From positions 182,802 to 246,801 of the forward strand of contig CAIWXQ010000018.1 of the NCBI GenBank assembly GCA_903916675.1: a stretch of 64,000 bases of DNA, read 5' to 3'. This document shows, piece after piece, positions 24,468 through 33,090 of the stretch. The notes below the pieces were generated by a model. It saw only the letters and a program-made list of their open reading frames with translations, did not search any database and was not told the DNA's origin. The DNA is from an uncultured bacterium. GTDB taxonomy: Bacteria > Verrucomicrobiota > Kiritimatiellia > RFP12 > CAIWXQ01. The position numbers and the translations under genes were made by a program. The stretch's first letter is position 1. Each line of letters begins with the position of its first letter.

Positions 24468-25439
24468 ATGAAAATTTTTGTCACTGGCACGGCTGGTTTC
24501 ATCGGGTCTCATCTGGCCCGGCGCCTGCTGGACGAGGGGGACGAAGTTGCCGGGCTGGACAACTTCAACGACTACTACAGCGTGCGGCTGAAACGCGACC
24601 GGCATGCGCTGCTGGAGAAATACCCGCAATACCAAGGCCACGAACTGGACCTGTGCGATCTGCCGGGGATGCAGCGGCTTGTCGCGGAGTTCCGGCCGGA
24701 ATGCGTCGTGCATCTGGCGGCGCAGCCGGGCGTGCGGTATTCGCTGGTGAATCCACAGGCCTACCAGCGCTCGAACCTGGAAGGGTTCCTCAACGTGCTC
24801 GAATGCTGCCGGCACGCGCAGCCCAGGCCGCGGTTGATCTACGCGTCGAGCTCGTCGGTCTACGGCGACAGCCGGGAGATGCCATTTGCGGAGGAGCAGC
24901 GTGCGGATGCGCCGCTGTCGCTCTATGCGGCTACCAAGCGGGCCAACGAGTTGATGGCGCACAGCTACAGCCACTTGTTCGGGCTGCAGGCGATCGGGCT
25001 GCGGTTTTTCACGGTCTACGGTCCGTGGGCGCGGCCGGACATGGCGGTGTGGCAGTTTGCCGAGGCCATGCTGCGCGGCGAGGCGATTCGGGTATTCAAC
25101 CACGGCGACATGCGGCGCGATTTCACGTACATCGACGACATCGTGGCTGGCGTGACAGGCTGCGTGCGCGCAGCAACCCTGCCGCCCTGCGACGTGTTCA
25201 ACATCGGCAACCACCGGTCCGAGCGGCTGCTCGACCTGATCCGCCTGCTGGCGCGCGCGCTGGGCACGGGCGAGCCCAAAATGGAACTCCTTCCCATGCA
25301 GGACGGCGATGTGCCTGCCACCTATGCCAGCGTGGATCGCCTGCGCGCTGCGGTGGGGTACGAGCCGACCACGCCGATCGAGGTCGGCATCCCGAAGTTC
25401 GCGACCTGGTTCAAGGAGTATCGGCGATGCGCTTCCTGA
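24468..25439 (+). CDS. NAD-dependent epimerase, UDP-glucuronate 4-epimerase-like
   Basis: A 323-residue extended SDR. It has the NAD loop [16 protein letters not shown], the sugar-nucleotide segment [17 protein letters not shown], typical of UDP-glucuronate 4-epimerases, [19 protein letters not shown] and the catalytic [24 protein letters not shown] and DFTYIDDIV complete the substrate pocket. UDP-galacturonate production for the polysaccharide is the best guess. ATG 24468 is at the conserved start. Its end overlaps the rfbB start by 13 bases, so the genes are coupled. The coding density and GC match the upstream chromosome. Confidence 0.87.
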   Translation: MKIFVTGTAGFIGSHLARRLLDEGDEVAGLDNFNDYYSVRLKRDRHALLEKYPQYQGHELDLCDLPGMQRLVAEFRPECVVHLAAQPGVRYSLVNPQAYQRSNLEGFLNVLECCRHAQPRPRLIYASSSSVYGDSREMPFAEEQRADAPLSLYAATKRANELMAHSYSHLFGLQAIGLRFFTVYGPWARPDMAVWQFAEAMLRGEAIRVFNHGDMRRDFTYIDDIVAGVTGCVRAATLPPCDVFNIGNHRSERLLDLIRLLARALGTGEPKMELLPMQDGDVPATYASVDRLRAAVGYEPTTPIEVGIPKFATWFKEYRRCAS

Positions 25440-26479
25440 TCACAGGCGGCGCCGGGTTCATCGGCTCGGCGCTGGTGCGGCTGCTGGTCGGCGAAGGGGC
25501 GCATCGCGTCCTGAACGTCGACAAGCTGACTTACGCGGGCAACCGCGAGTCGTTGCGCGCGGTGGCAGGTCGGCCGGGGTACGAGTTCCTGCAGGCGGAT
25601 ATTTGCGACCGCGCCGCGCTGGACGCCGCCTTTGCCGCGTTCCAGCCGGACGCCGTGCTGCACCTCGCCGCAGAGTCGCACGTGGATCGATCGATCGACG
25701 GCCCGGCCGCGTTCATCCAGACCAACGTGGTCGGCACCTACACGCTGCTTGAGGCTGCGCGCGCCTACTGGAGCGCGCAGCCGCCGGCACGCCGCGCCGC
25801 GTTCCGTTTCCTGCACATCTCGACCGACGAAGTGTTCGGCAGCCTGGGCCCAACCGGATTCTTCACGGAGGAGACGCCGTACGATCCGCGCTCGCCGTAC
25901 TCCGCCAGCAAGGCAGCCTCCGACCACCTCGTGCGCGCCTGGCACCACACCTACGGGCTGCCGACGCTGGTGACGAACTGCTCCAACAACTACGGCCCAT
26001 TCCACTTCCCGGAGAAGCTGATCCCACTGGTGATTCTCAGCGCGCTGGAGCAGAAGCCGCTCCCCGTCTACGGCACGGGTGACAACATCCGCGACTGGCT
26101 CCACGTGGAGGATCACGCCCGGGCGCTGGCGCTGGTGGTCGCGCGCGGCGAGCCGGGGCGCACCTACAACGTCGGCGGCAACAACGAGCGCACCAACCTG
26201 CAGGTGGTGGAGCGCATCTGCGACCTTCTCGACGAGCTGCGGCCGTCGGCCGATGCCGGCCCGCGCCGCCGCCTGATCACGTTCGTGGCTGACCGCCCGG
26301 GGCACGACCGGCGCTATGCGATCGACGCCGCGCGCCTGCGGCGCGAGCTGGGCTGGATGCCGCAGTACGATTTCGATTCCGGCCTGCGCGCCACGGTGCA
26401 GTGGTACCTCGACAACGAATGGTGGTGGCAGCCGATCCGGGAAGGGAAGTATCAGGGACAGCGCCTGGGTAAAGGGTAG
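25427..26479 (+). CDS. rfbB: dTDP-glucose 4,6-dehydratase
   Basis: A 350-residue RmlB. It has the NAD loop [41 protein letters not shown], the dehydratase signature STDEVFG, with Asp and Glu of the active site, [30 protein letters not shown], and a C-terminal [13 protein letters not shown]. It converts dTDP-glucose to dTDP-4-keto-6-deoxyglucose. A good AAGGAG site lies just upstream, inside the preceding gene. rfbA is 241 bases downstream, beyond a truncated ORF; rfbC and rfbD are not in the window, so the keto sugar is probably used for something other than dTDP-rhamnose. Confidence 0.95.
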   Translation: MRFLITGGAGFIGSALVRLLVGEGAHRVLNVDKLTYAGNRESLRAVAGRPGYEFLQADICDRAALDAAFAAFQPDAVLHLAAESHVDRSIDGPAAFIQTNVVGTYTLLEAARAYWSAQPPARRAAFRFLHISTDEVFGSLGPTGFFTEETPYDPRSPYSASKAASDHLVRAWHHTYGLPTLVTNCSNNYGPFHFPEKLIPLVILSALEQKPLPVYGTGDNIRDWLHVEDHARALALVVARGEPGRTYNVGGNNERTNLQVVERICDLLDELRPSADAGPRRRLITFVADRPGHDRRYAIDAARLRRELGWMPQYDFDSGLRATVQWYLDNEWWWQPIREGKYQGQRLGKG

Positions 26480-26518
26480 GTGGATACGGGATTCAGGATG
26501 CGCGATGCAGGATGCGGG

Positions 26519-26728
26519 ATGATAGAGACAGGATACAAGAGTCTGGAAGTCTGGCAGATCGCACGCCTGCTGGTTGCAGACATTCATCGCATGACGCTGG
26601 AAAATCTCCCCAAGTTTGAGATTCATGAAGAGGGCGGGCAGATTCGGCGGTCCATCAAATCGGTCAAGGCTACGATCGTCGAAGGGTATGGACGGCGCTG
26701 CTATAAACAGGACTTCACCCATGAATAG
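26519..26728 (+). pseudogene. Truncated four-helix-bundle (S23-type) protein
   Basis: A 69-residue frame with the beginning of a four-helix-bundle (S23/IVP) protein: [41 protein letters not shown]. The family normally runs to ~115-125 residues; here it stops right after YKQDF, where the sequence meets the rfbA start (stop TAG overlaps the rfbA ATG). The C-terminal half is missing, so it is probably a remnant, preceded by family-D repeats. A complete relative is found at 52991-53371. Confidence 0.65.
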
Positions 26729-27596
26729 AAAAGGCATCATTCTCGCCGGCGGTGCCGGCACGCGGCTGCATCCTGTCACGCAGGCGGTCTGCAAGCAGCT
26801 GCTGCCGGTGTACGACAAGCCGATGATCTACTATCCGCTCTCCACGCTGATGCTGGCGGGGATCCGCGAGGTGCTGATCATCTCCACGCCGGCGGCCACG
26901 CCGCTTTTCCGCGAACTGCTGGGCGACGGCTCGCAACTCGGCATGCGCCTGAGCTACTGCGTGCAGGAGGTGCCCAACGGGCTGGCGCAGGCCTTTGTGC
27001 TGGGGCGTGAATTTGTGGGGCGCGATCCGGTCTGCCTGATCTTGGGCGACAACATCTTCTACGGCAGCGGCCTCGTGCAACTGCTGCAGGGCGCCAGCGG
27101 CAGGCCGGGGGCCACGGTCTTTGGCTACTACGTGCGCGACCCGGAGCGCTACGGGGTCATGGAGTTCGCCGCCGACGGCCGCGTGCTGTCCATCGAGGAG
27201 AAGCCCGCGCAACCGAAGTCCAACTACGCCGTGGTGGGGCTCTATTTCTACGACAGCGACGTGCTCGACATCGCGGCAAACCTCCCGCCCTCCGCGCGCG
27301 GCGAATACGAGATCACGGATGTCAACCGCGAATACCTGCGCCGCCAGGCGCTGAACGCCCGCCTGCTGGGGCGCGGCTTTGCCTGGCTGGACACGGGGAC
27401 GCACGAGGCCATGGCGGATGCCACGGCGTACGTCAAGATTGTCGAGGAGCGCCAGGGACTCAAGATCGCCTGCATCGAGGAGATCGCCTGGCGCATGGGC
27501 CTCATCGACCGCGAACAACTCGCGCGCCTCGCGCACAACCTGCGCAAGTCCACCTATGGGGAATACCTGACCAGACTGTTGCAGACGGAGCGCTGA
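26721..27596 (+). CDS. rfbA: Glucose-1-phosphate thymidylyltransferase
   Basis: A 291-residue RmlA. It begins [16 protein letters not shown], followed by [20 protein letters not shown], the metal/nucleotide segment [10 protein letters not shown], the product region [27 protein letters not shown] and [13 protein letters not shown], and [11 protein letters not shown]. It activates glucose-1-phosphate with dTTP, making the substrate for RfbB. The ATG at 26721 overlaps the end of the truncated four-helix-bundle ORF; the ribosome site is weak (AGGA). The order rfbB-rfbA is reversed from many loci. After the stop the sequence enters a 600-base repeat field. Confidence 0.95.
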   Translation: MNRKGIILAGGAGTRLHPVTQAVCKQLLPVYDKPMIYYPLSTLMLAGIREVLIISTPAATPLFRELLGDGSQLGMRLSYCVQEVPNGLAQAFVLGREFVGRDPVCLILGDNIFYGSGLVQLLQGASGRPGATVFGYYVRDPERYGVMEFAADGRVLSIEEKPAQPKSNYAVVGLYFYDSDVLDIAANLPPSARGEYEITDVNREYLRRQALNARLLGRGFAWLDTGTHEAMADATAYVKIVEERQGLKIACIEEIAWRMGLIDREQLARLAHNLRKSTYGEYLTRLLQTER

Positions 27597-27705
27597 TTGC
27601 AGCGCGTGCGAAAGAGATGCATGATTCAGGATTCATGATCCCGCCCCGGATCCCGCATCGTGAATCCCGCATCCTGCATCGCGCATCTTACAGACAGTTG
27701 CAAAA
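27597..27705. repeat. Family D repeat tract
   Basis: GATTCAGGATTCATGATCCCG, GAATCCCGCATCCTGCATC and similar units follow rfbA up to the first of two tandem family-E elements. The GCATCTTACAGACAGTTGCAAAAG that ends it is the shared left flank of copies 2 and 3. Confidence 0.75.
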
Positions 27706-27856
27706 GTAGGTAACAGTCGCCAACCCGATAACTGTAGCATCGGGGTCGGCGTCGGTATCGGGGTCGACCACCGATGCTGAACTTGCGTATCCGGTGGCAC
27801 AAACAACCGCTTTTCGATGCCGATAGCGACCCCGACCCCGACGCGGCTCTCTGTGC
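27706..27856. repeat. Family E element, copy 2 (truncated)
   Basis: It shares GTAGGTAACAGTCGCC and the GGGGTCGG...ACCCCGACCCC hairpin arms with copies 1 and 3, but stops after the right arm (GACCCCGACGCGG) and has a ~12-base internal deletion in the left arm. Confidence 0.85.
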
Positions 27857-27977
27857 CGGGGAATGGCCGCCCCCGCATCCTGCGTCCTGAATCTTGAATC
27901 CCGCCCGGATCCCGCATCCTGCATCCCGGGTTCCCCATCTCGCCTCTGCCTTCCGCATCTTACAGACAGTTGCAAAA
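27857..27977. repeat. Family D tract between tandem E elements
   Basis: CGCATCCTGCGTCCTGAATC and relatives. The last 23 bases, up to TTGCAAAAG, duplicate the left flank of copy 2, so copies 2 and 3 are a tandem duplication of flank plus element. Confidence 0.75.
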
Positions 27978-28183
27978 GTAGGTAACAGTCGCCAACCCGA
28001 TAACTGTAGCATCGGGGTCGGCGTCGGTATCGGAATCGGTGTCGACCATTGATGCTGAATTCGCGTATCCGGTGGCACAAACAACCGCTTTTCGATGCCG
28101 ATAGCGACCCCGACCCCGACGCGATGCGGACAGTCTGCGACAGCCACGAAAACAACGTGACGCATTTTTGCAAGGCTCAATAG
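27978..28183. repeat. Family E element, copy 3 (most complete)
   Basis: The arms 28014-28038 and 28093-28117 are reverse complements at 22 of 25 positions. TTGCAAAA just before the left end (27970-27977) matches inverted TTTTTGCAA near the right end (28166-28174), resembling short terminal inverted repeats of a MITE. It ends 34 bases before an O-antigen-ligase-type gene. Confidence 0.85.
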
Positions 28184-28216
28184 ACACGCAAACTCACTCC
28201 TCACCCCAGGCTCCTC

Positions 28217-29692
28217 ATGACCTACCTTCTTCGCAACCTGGTTTTGCTGCATGTGCTTCTGCTCGCCCTGTTCTTTACCTGGGTGCACGGCGGAACGCGG
28301 GTCGATCTCCTGGTGGGGGTGGTGCCGGGGTTGTCGCTTCTGCTGCTGAGCGCGCTGGTCGCCCTGCCGCCGACCCGGCGGGGAGAGGAACTCCCTGCGG
28401 CACGTCGGCGCGTCTGGCGCGGGATCGTGCGCGATCCGCTGCTGTACATTGGCCTGCTGCTGACTGCGCTGCTGACCCTGCAATGGGCCAACGGCGGGCG
28501 CGAGCTGGTGATGGACCCGGCGAGCGGCCGGCCGTTATTCTCGCCGCCGCCGTGGCCGCGCCTGCCGTTCTGTGTGGTGCCGGCCGACGCGATTCAGCAG
28601 CTCTACTGGTTCCCGCCTGTCTTCCTGGCTGTGCTGGCAGTGCGGCACGGCGTAACCCGCCTGGGAAAACGCCGCCTGCTTTCTTACCTGGTCTGGGCCG
28701 GGGCGCTGCTGGCGCTTCTTGGCTGGGTGCAGGCCTGGAGCGGTACGCAGTCGCTGCTGTGGCTGACGCCGCTGCCGGCGCATTTCTTCGCCTCCTTCGG
28801 GTACGACAACCATGCCGGTGCGTTTTTCACGCTGCTGTTCGCGATCAGCGGCGGGTTCTGGTTCCAGATGGCGCTGGATCCGGAGGAAGGCCATCGGGCG
28901 GGCTGGCTGTTGATTCCTGTGGGACTGAACTTCGCCGGAGCCATGGGGTCGACCTCGCGGGCGGCCATGCTGCTGAGCCTGGCGCTGCTGGTCGTCGGCG
29001 GCATCGCTGCGCTGCTGGCTGCCTGGAGGCGGATCGAGATCGGCACGCGCGTCCGGGTGATTGCCGGCATTGTGCTCACGACAGCGGCGCTGCTGGGCGC
29101 CTGGTTCACCGTTCCCACCACCATGCGCAGCGAACTGAACAGCGTGCACGCCCAGACATTATATGACGACACCATTGGCGCGCGTCTCCTCCAGTGCCGG
29201 AGCGCCTGGGAGATGAGCCGCGATTACCCGGCCTTTGGCGTGGGCGGGTGGGGGTTCCGCCAGTTCGTGCGGTTCTATGTGACGCCCGCAGAGCTCCAGA
29301 AAATGGTGGGGGGCAAGGGACAGGCCAACGTCCACAACGACATCCTGCAGTTCCTGGCGGAACACGGGGCCGTGGGATTCGGCCTGCTGCTGGCAGCGGT
29401 GACCGTGATGCTGGTGCCCACCCTGCGCGGCGCCTGGCGGACGCTGCGCACGGCATCGCCCGTGGACTGGGAAAACCCCTATGTTCCTCCGCTGCTGCGC
29501 GTGCCGGCCGCGATCTATGCGATCCTTTGCGGAACCGCCGCCACCGTGATCCACAGCCTGATCGACCTGCCGTTCCGCTCCCCGGCCATCCTGATCACCT
29601 GGGCGCTGGCCCTGGCGTGCGCCCCGGCGTTTCTGCCGCGGCAGACGCAACCAGCCGTGGCAAACGAAACGCCGGTTGACGGGGCGACATGA
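28217..29692 (+). CDS. O-antigen ligase/polymerase family membrane protein (1)
   Basis: A 491-residue polytopic protein with 11-12 predicted helices (LLHVLLLALFFTWV, LLVGVVPGLSLLLLSALVAL, LLLTALLTL and so on). A long extracytoplasmic loop before the last helices carries RLLQCRSAWEMSRDYPAFGVGGWGFRQ and the Wzy_C/WaaL-type VHNDILQFLAEHGAVGFGLLL, with the conserved H-N-x-x-L-x-x-x-x-E-x-G-x-x-G pattern. It either polymerises repeat units or ligates them to a carrier. A second such protein is at 49901-51238; which is polymerase and which is ligase cannot be decided from sequence. Confidence 0.82.
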   Translation: MTYLLRNLVLLHVLLLALFFTWVHGGTRVDLLVGVVPGLSLLLLSALVALPPTRRGEELPAARRRVWRGIVRDPLLYIGLLLTALLTLQWANGGRELVMDPASGRPLFSPPPWPRLPFCVVPADAIQQLYWFPPVFLAVLAVRHGVTRLGKRRLLSYLVWAGALLALLGWVQAWSGTQSLLWLTPLPAHFFASFGYDNHAGAFFTLLFAISGGFWFQMALDPEEGHRAGWLLIPVGLNFAGAMGSTSRAAMLLSLALLVVGGIAALLAAWRRIEIGTRVRVIAGIVLTTAALLGAWFTVPTTMRSELNSVHAQTLYDDTIGARLLQCRSAWEMSRDYPAFGVGGWGFRQFVRFYVTPAELQKMVGGKGQANVHNDILQFLAEHGAVGFGLLLAAVTVMLVPTLRGAWRTLRTASPVDWENPYVPPLLRVPAAIYAILCGTAATVIHSLIDLPFRSPAILITWALALACAPAFLPRQTQPAVANETPVDGAT

Positions 29693-29985
29693 ATTGATTT
29701 TCCGCCCTCTTCCCCCAAGTTTTCGCGCCATTCGCGTGTTTCGCGGGCAAAAGGCTGTTGGGATATTCCCGCTAAACACGCTAAAAATGCGAAAGAATTC
29801 CAGACATCTGCGGTTCAAACCTTTCCTTCCTGAGTTTCTGAGTTCCCGATTCGAATTTTCGCGCGCATTCGCGTGTTTCGCGGGCAAATGGACCTCTGCC
29901 CTCCGACCTCTGACGTCTTCCCTCTGTTCTCCGCCCCACCGTCCGACCGCTTAACCGCCCGACAGCTCTTTCCTGGAGATTCCTG
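29693..29985. repeat. Repeat mosaic: family A palindrome and family B
   Basis: TTCGCGTGTTTCGCGGGCAA (within 29722-29752) is followed by its imperfect reverse complement (29765-29793), so they form a ~28-base stem; a second A unit is at 29857-29887. From 29888 degenerate CTCTGCCC/CTCCGACC octamers (family B) lead up to the next gene, which has a GGAG ribosome site. No gene seen. Confidence 0.75.
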
Positions 29986-30489
29986 ATGAAAAAGACTCTC
30001 CAAGTTCTCAATCTGCTCGAGCAGCAGGGTGTCATAAGTAAATACGCCATCGGCGGGGCCATGGGCGCGACATTCTATGTTGAGCCGTTTACCACGTTTG
30101 ATCTCGATGTGTTTGTGGTGTTGCCGAGTGCGGACAACGCGCCTCTGCTCACGCTGACACCGGTCTATCAGTTTCTTGCCGCGCGAGGGTATCTGCCTGA
30201 GAAAGAGTGCGTTGTGATCGAAGGCGTGCCTGTGCAATTCCTGCCTGCGTATAATCCATTGCTGGAAGAGGCGCTGGAGCAGGCCACTGACGTCATGTAC
30301 GACGATGTGCCCACGCGGGTGCTGACAGCCGATCATCTGGCCGCGATTGCGGTTCAGACCGGGCGAAGCAAGGACCGGGCGCGCATCTCGATGTTTCTCG
30401 ATTCCGGCGCGTTGAACCGCCAGCGCTTGGAAGATATTCTTGCCCGACACGGGTTGACAGAAAGGTGGTTGCAATGGACAAGCCGGTAA
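29986..30489 (+). CDS. Nucleotidyltransferase-fold protein (AbiEii/DUF6036-like)
   Basis: A 167-residue cytoplasmic protein whose N-terminus has the minimal nucleotidyltransferase pattern: YAIGGAMGATFYVEPFTTFDLDVFVVL, i.e. a G-G-x-(A/x) loop and a D-x-D metal pair. The middle segment VIEGVPVQFLPAYNPLLEEAL is found in AbiEii-like and MNT-type proteins, and the C-terminus has a DHLAAIAVQTGRSKDRARI segment with K-D. Its end overlaps a small basic ORF (30474-30647). The pair resembles a toxin-antitoxin-like or nucleotidyltransferase-partner cassette, but this is unproven. A decayed second copy of the pair lies at 33091-33222, supporting a mobile or duplicated unit. Confidence 0.65.
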   Translation: MKKTLQVLNLLEQQGVISKYAIGGAMGATFYVEPFTTFDLDVFVVLPSADNAPLLTLTPVYQFLAARGYLPEKECVVIEGVPVQFLPAYNPLLEEALEQATDVMYDDVPTRVLTADHLAAIAVQTGRSKDRARISMFLDSGALNRQRLEDILARHGLTERWLQWTSR

Positions 30490-30647
30490 AACACAGCGTC
30501 GGCAAAACCAGGCATCGGGCTGCTCTCCAAACGCTTTCCTATCCGGAAAAAGTCCGTGTCGTAGTTGAACTCCAGAAAATAGCAGCCCCAATTCTCAAGG
30601 CGCGGGGTAAGTCGCCCCATGTCTGGACGATCGCTTCTGCCCCCTGA
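30474..30647 (+). CDS. Small basic protein paired with the nucleotidyltransferase
   Basis: A 57-residue frame starting at ATG 30474, 16 bases inside the nucleotidyltransferase gene. It is basic at the start (KPVKHSVGKTRHRAALQ), then YPEKVRVVVELQKIA, and ends KSPHVWTIASAP. No known domain is recognised. The overlap, and the preservation of most of its sequence in the decayed copy at 33125-33222, suggest it is a real partner gene. The final residues lie at the boundary with a family-B repeat. Confidence 0.5.
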   Translation: MDKPVKHSVGKTRHRAALQTLSYPEKVRVVVELQKIAAPILKARGKSPHVWTIASAP

Positions 30648-30829
30648 CCGCTGCCCTCCGATCACTTCTGCTTCCAACCTTCTGCCACGCTGAATCCTAA
30701 TCGTAATCCTCTCCTTCCCACTTCGACCAAGATTACGATTACGATCACGATGTTCTTTGATCTCTGATCGCTGTTCTCTGACCTCCGACCTCTGGCCGCT
30801 GATCTCTTCCCCCCCCCCCCCTTCCCCCC
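30648..30829. repeat. Repeat mosaic: family B, family C hairpin and a C13 run
   Basis: Family C arms CCTAATCGTAATCC (about 30696-30712) and AGATTACGATTACGATCACG (about 30733-30752) can pair. Family B octamers (CTCTGACCTCCGACC) follow, and then a run of 13 C (30809-30821) and TTCCCCCC reach the next ATG with no purine-rich ribosome site. Confidence 0.75.
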
Positions 30830-31450
30830 ATGCCCACCCCCGAACAACTTGCCGCCAATCAGGCCAATTCCCAGCTCTCCACCGGCCCCAAGACAGCGTC
30901 TGCCAAGGCCCGTATTTCCCGGAACGCCGTGCAGCACGGCCTTCAGGGTCACTTCCAGCTGATCGTCGGCGAAAGCCTCTCCGAATATCAGTCTTTCCAC
31001 GACCACCTGCACACGCAACTCGCCCCCTGCGGTGCTCTGGAGGACGAGTTGGTCGAGCGCGTCATCGCCGCCTTTTGGCGCCTGCGCCGCATCAACCGCA
31101 TGGAAACCGAGATGATCGACAAGGTCCTCGAAGATGCCTTGCGGGACAAGAAGTGTCATGACGGACGTTCAGCACAGTATCCCGTGGACACAATCTTTGG
31201 CTCTCCGCTGACATCGCCCGAACATGACATCAACTCGATCTCCCTCGGCGAGGCCGCCACCCGCCAGATTCAATCCAACGATGTGCTTGGCAAACTCCAC
31301 CGCTACGAGGCCCACATCGAACGCGGCCTTTTCCGCGCCCTCCACGAACTCCAACGCATCCAGGCTACACGCAACGGCCAAACCGTCCCCGCACCACTCG
31401 CTCTCGACATCACCACCGATCCCCCTCATGTCCCCCAATCCCAATCTTAA
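30830..31450 (+). CDS. Conserved hypothetical protein with NANxxSTGPKT N-terminus
   Basis: A 206-residue protein. The N-terminus, LAANQANSQLSTGPKTASAK followed by ARISRNAVQHGL, belongs to a family of small unknown proteins frequent in Acidobacteria, Planctomycetes and Verrucomicrobia. The middle is helical with LVERVIAAFWRLRRINRMETEMID. No enzymatic motif is seen. Its function is unknown; such genes often occur in many copies per genome, so a link to mobile or repeat DNA is possible. The upstream C13 run could alter its expression. The last residues (PQSQS) are encoded by the start of a family-C repeat. Confidence 0.65.
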   Translation: MPTPEQLAANQANSQLSTGPKTASAKARISRNAVQHGLQGHFQLIVGESLSEYQSFHDHLHTQLAPCGALEDELVERVIAAFWRLRRINRMETEMIDKVLEDALRDKKCHDGRSAQYPVDTIFGSPLTSPEHDINSISLGEAATRQIQSNDVLGKLHRYEAHIERGLFRALHELQRIQATRNGQTVPAPLALDITTDPPHVPQSQS

Positions 31451-31974
31451 TCTTACTCCTAATCGTAATCCTCTCCTTCCCGCCTCGACTACGATTACGA
31501 TGTTCTCCGACCTCTGACCGCTGCCCTCTGATGTCTTCCCCAAATTTAGCGCCATTCGCGTATTTCGCGGGCAAAAGGAACTCTGACCGTTGACCTCTGT
31601 CTTCTGACCTCTGATCTCTTTTCCCTTCCCCCTTACCGCTTACCCCTTGGCCCTTGCCCGCCGTCCCCTCCAGCGGAGGGGTGGCCACAGGCCGGGGTGG
31701 GTTCTCTCCGAGCATGGAACAAAAAACAGCCAACAGTCTCACCCACGCAGCCTCATCAATCGAAACCAAAAATTACCGAACAAAGCCAATTCTCATAACT
31801 GCGACTACGCACGCATGGCCATTTCGCGCCCTTCGCGTGTTTCACGGGGCAAAAGTGATTCCTGACCGCTGTCTTCTGACCTCTGTTCTCCGACCTCTTG
31901 CCCCCGATCCGCGTCATTCGCGTAGTTCTTGTGTTTTGTAGGCAGATTCTTCATTTTGTTGTCAGGAAACTCGT
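31451..31974. repeat. Repeat mosaic (C, B, A) between hypothetical gene and DegT gene
   Basis: In order: family C (from 31433, inside the preceding gene, to 31503), family B (31500-31532), A (31548-31578), B (31580-31622), a perfect hairpin CCCCTCC-AGC-GGAGGGG (31665-31681), then AT-richer sequence, A (31824-31855) and B (31855-31905). No convincing gene. Confidence 0.75.
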
Positions 31975-33090
31975 ATGCCGACCCCATTTGATAAACCGAT
32001 CCTGGTGACCAGGCCGTTCCTCCCCTCGCTGGAAGAGTATCAGCGTGGCCTCCGCGAGATCTGGGACAACGCCTGGCTCACCAACAACGGTCCGGTGCTG
32101 CAGCGGTACACCCGCAGGCTGGAGTCCTTCTTTGGCACGCCCAACGTCTGCCTGTTCAACAACGGCACGCTCGCGCTCCAGATCGGCTTACAGGGTCTGA
32201 AGATCGAGGGGGAGGTGATCACCACCCCCTTCACCTTTGTGGCCACCTCGCATGCGCTCTTCTGGAACCGCCTCACGCCGGTCTTTGTGGACATCGAGCC
32301 CGACACCTACACCCTCGACCCGGCCGCAGTTGAGGCAGCCATCACCCCGCGCACCACCGCCATCCTGGCCGTGCACGTCTTCGGGTTTCCCTGCCGCCAT
32401 GCGGAACTCTCCGCCATTGCCGCGCGCCACGGCCTGAAGCTGATCTACGACGCGGCCCATGCCATGGGCGTCACCGTGGATGGCCGTCCAATCTCGCACT
32501 GGGGCGACCTCAGCATGTTCAGCTTCCATGCCACCAAGCTGTACCACTCGATCGAAGGCGGCGCCCTGACTTTCGCGGACTCCGGGCTCAAGAAAACCTT
32601 CGATTATCTGAAGAACTTCGGCTTTGAAAACGAGACCGAAGTCGTCATCCCCGGCACCAACGCCAAGATGAACGAGTTTCAGGCCCTGATGGGGTTGCTG
32701 GTGCTCGACCACCTGCCCGCATTGATTGCACGGCGCCGCGAAATCGTCGCTCGATACCGGGAGCGGTTGGCCGCGATTCCCGGCATCCGTCTCCCCCCCC
32801 TGCCGCCGTCCAACGTGGCGTGGAATCACGCCTATATGCCCGTTGAGATCCTGCCGGAGTTTCCCCTGTGTCGCGATGCACTGTACGAACACCTGAAGAC
32901 GTACAACGTCTTCAGCCGCCGCTATTTCTACCCACTCCTAACCGACTTCCCCTGCTACCGCGATCTACCATGCCGCGATCCGCTCACCGTCGCCCGCGGC
33001 GTGGCCGACCGGATCCTCACGTTCCCGATCTACCATGAACTGGCCTTGGATGATGTCAGCCGGATTTGCGATTGCATCGCGGACCGATAG
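31975..33090 (+). CDS. DegT/DnrJ/EryC1-type sugar aminotransferase
   Basis: A 371-residue PLP-dependent enzyme. The N-terminal half has NAWLTNNGPVLQRYTRRLE, NGTLALQIGLQ, EVITTPFTFVATSHAL and YDAAHAMGV, and the PLP Lys is K188 in FSFHATKLYHSIEGG. Enzymes of this family aminate 3- or 4-keto sugar nucleotides. With rfbAB in the same locus, dTDP-4-keto-6-deoxyglucose is the likely substrate, giving dTDP-viosamine, or, after isomerisation, a 3-amino sugar (FdtB-like). It contains a C8 run at 32793-32800. The 3' end abuts a decayed nucleotidyltransferase cassette. Confidence 0.88.
   Translation: MPTPFDKPILVTRPFLPSLEEYQRGLREIWDNAWLTNNGPVLQRYTRRLESFFGTPNVCLFNNGTLALQIGLQGLKIEGEVITTPFTFVATSHALFWNRLTPVFVDIEPDTYTLDPAAVEAAITPRTTAILAVHVFGFPCRHAELSAIAARHGLKLIYDAAHAMGVTVDGRPISHWGDLSMFSFHATKLYHSIEGGALTFADSGLKKTFDYLKNFGFENETEVVIPGTNAKMNEFQALMGLLVLDHLPALIARRREIVARYRERLAAIPGIRLPPLPPSNVAWNHAYMPVEILPEFPLCRDALYEHLKTYNVFSRRYFYPLLTDFPCYRDLPCRDPLTVARGVADRILTFPIYHELALDDVSRICDCIADR

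Noticed and set aside
27597..28183. Possible CRISPR array
   Set aside because: The repeats are two long tandem copies and degenerate short units, not regular ~30-base repeats with unique spacers, and no cas gene is near.
30763..30805. Family B tracts read as a CRISPR-like or minisatellite array
   Set aside because: Units are about 8 bases and degenerate, without spacers.
31654..31941. Open frame of 95 codons before the DegT gene
   Set aside because: It is made largely of A, B and hairpin repeat sequence and has no family resemblance.
32793..32800. C8 run inside the DegT aminotransferase as a frameshift site
   Set aside because: The frame is intact and conserved on both sides; there is no evidence of variation.
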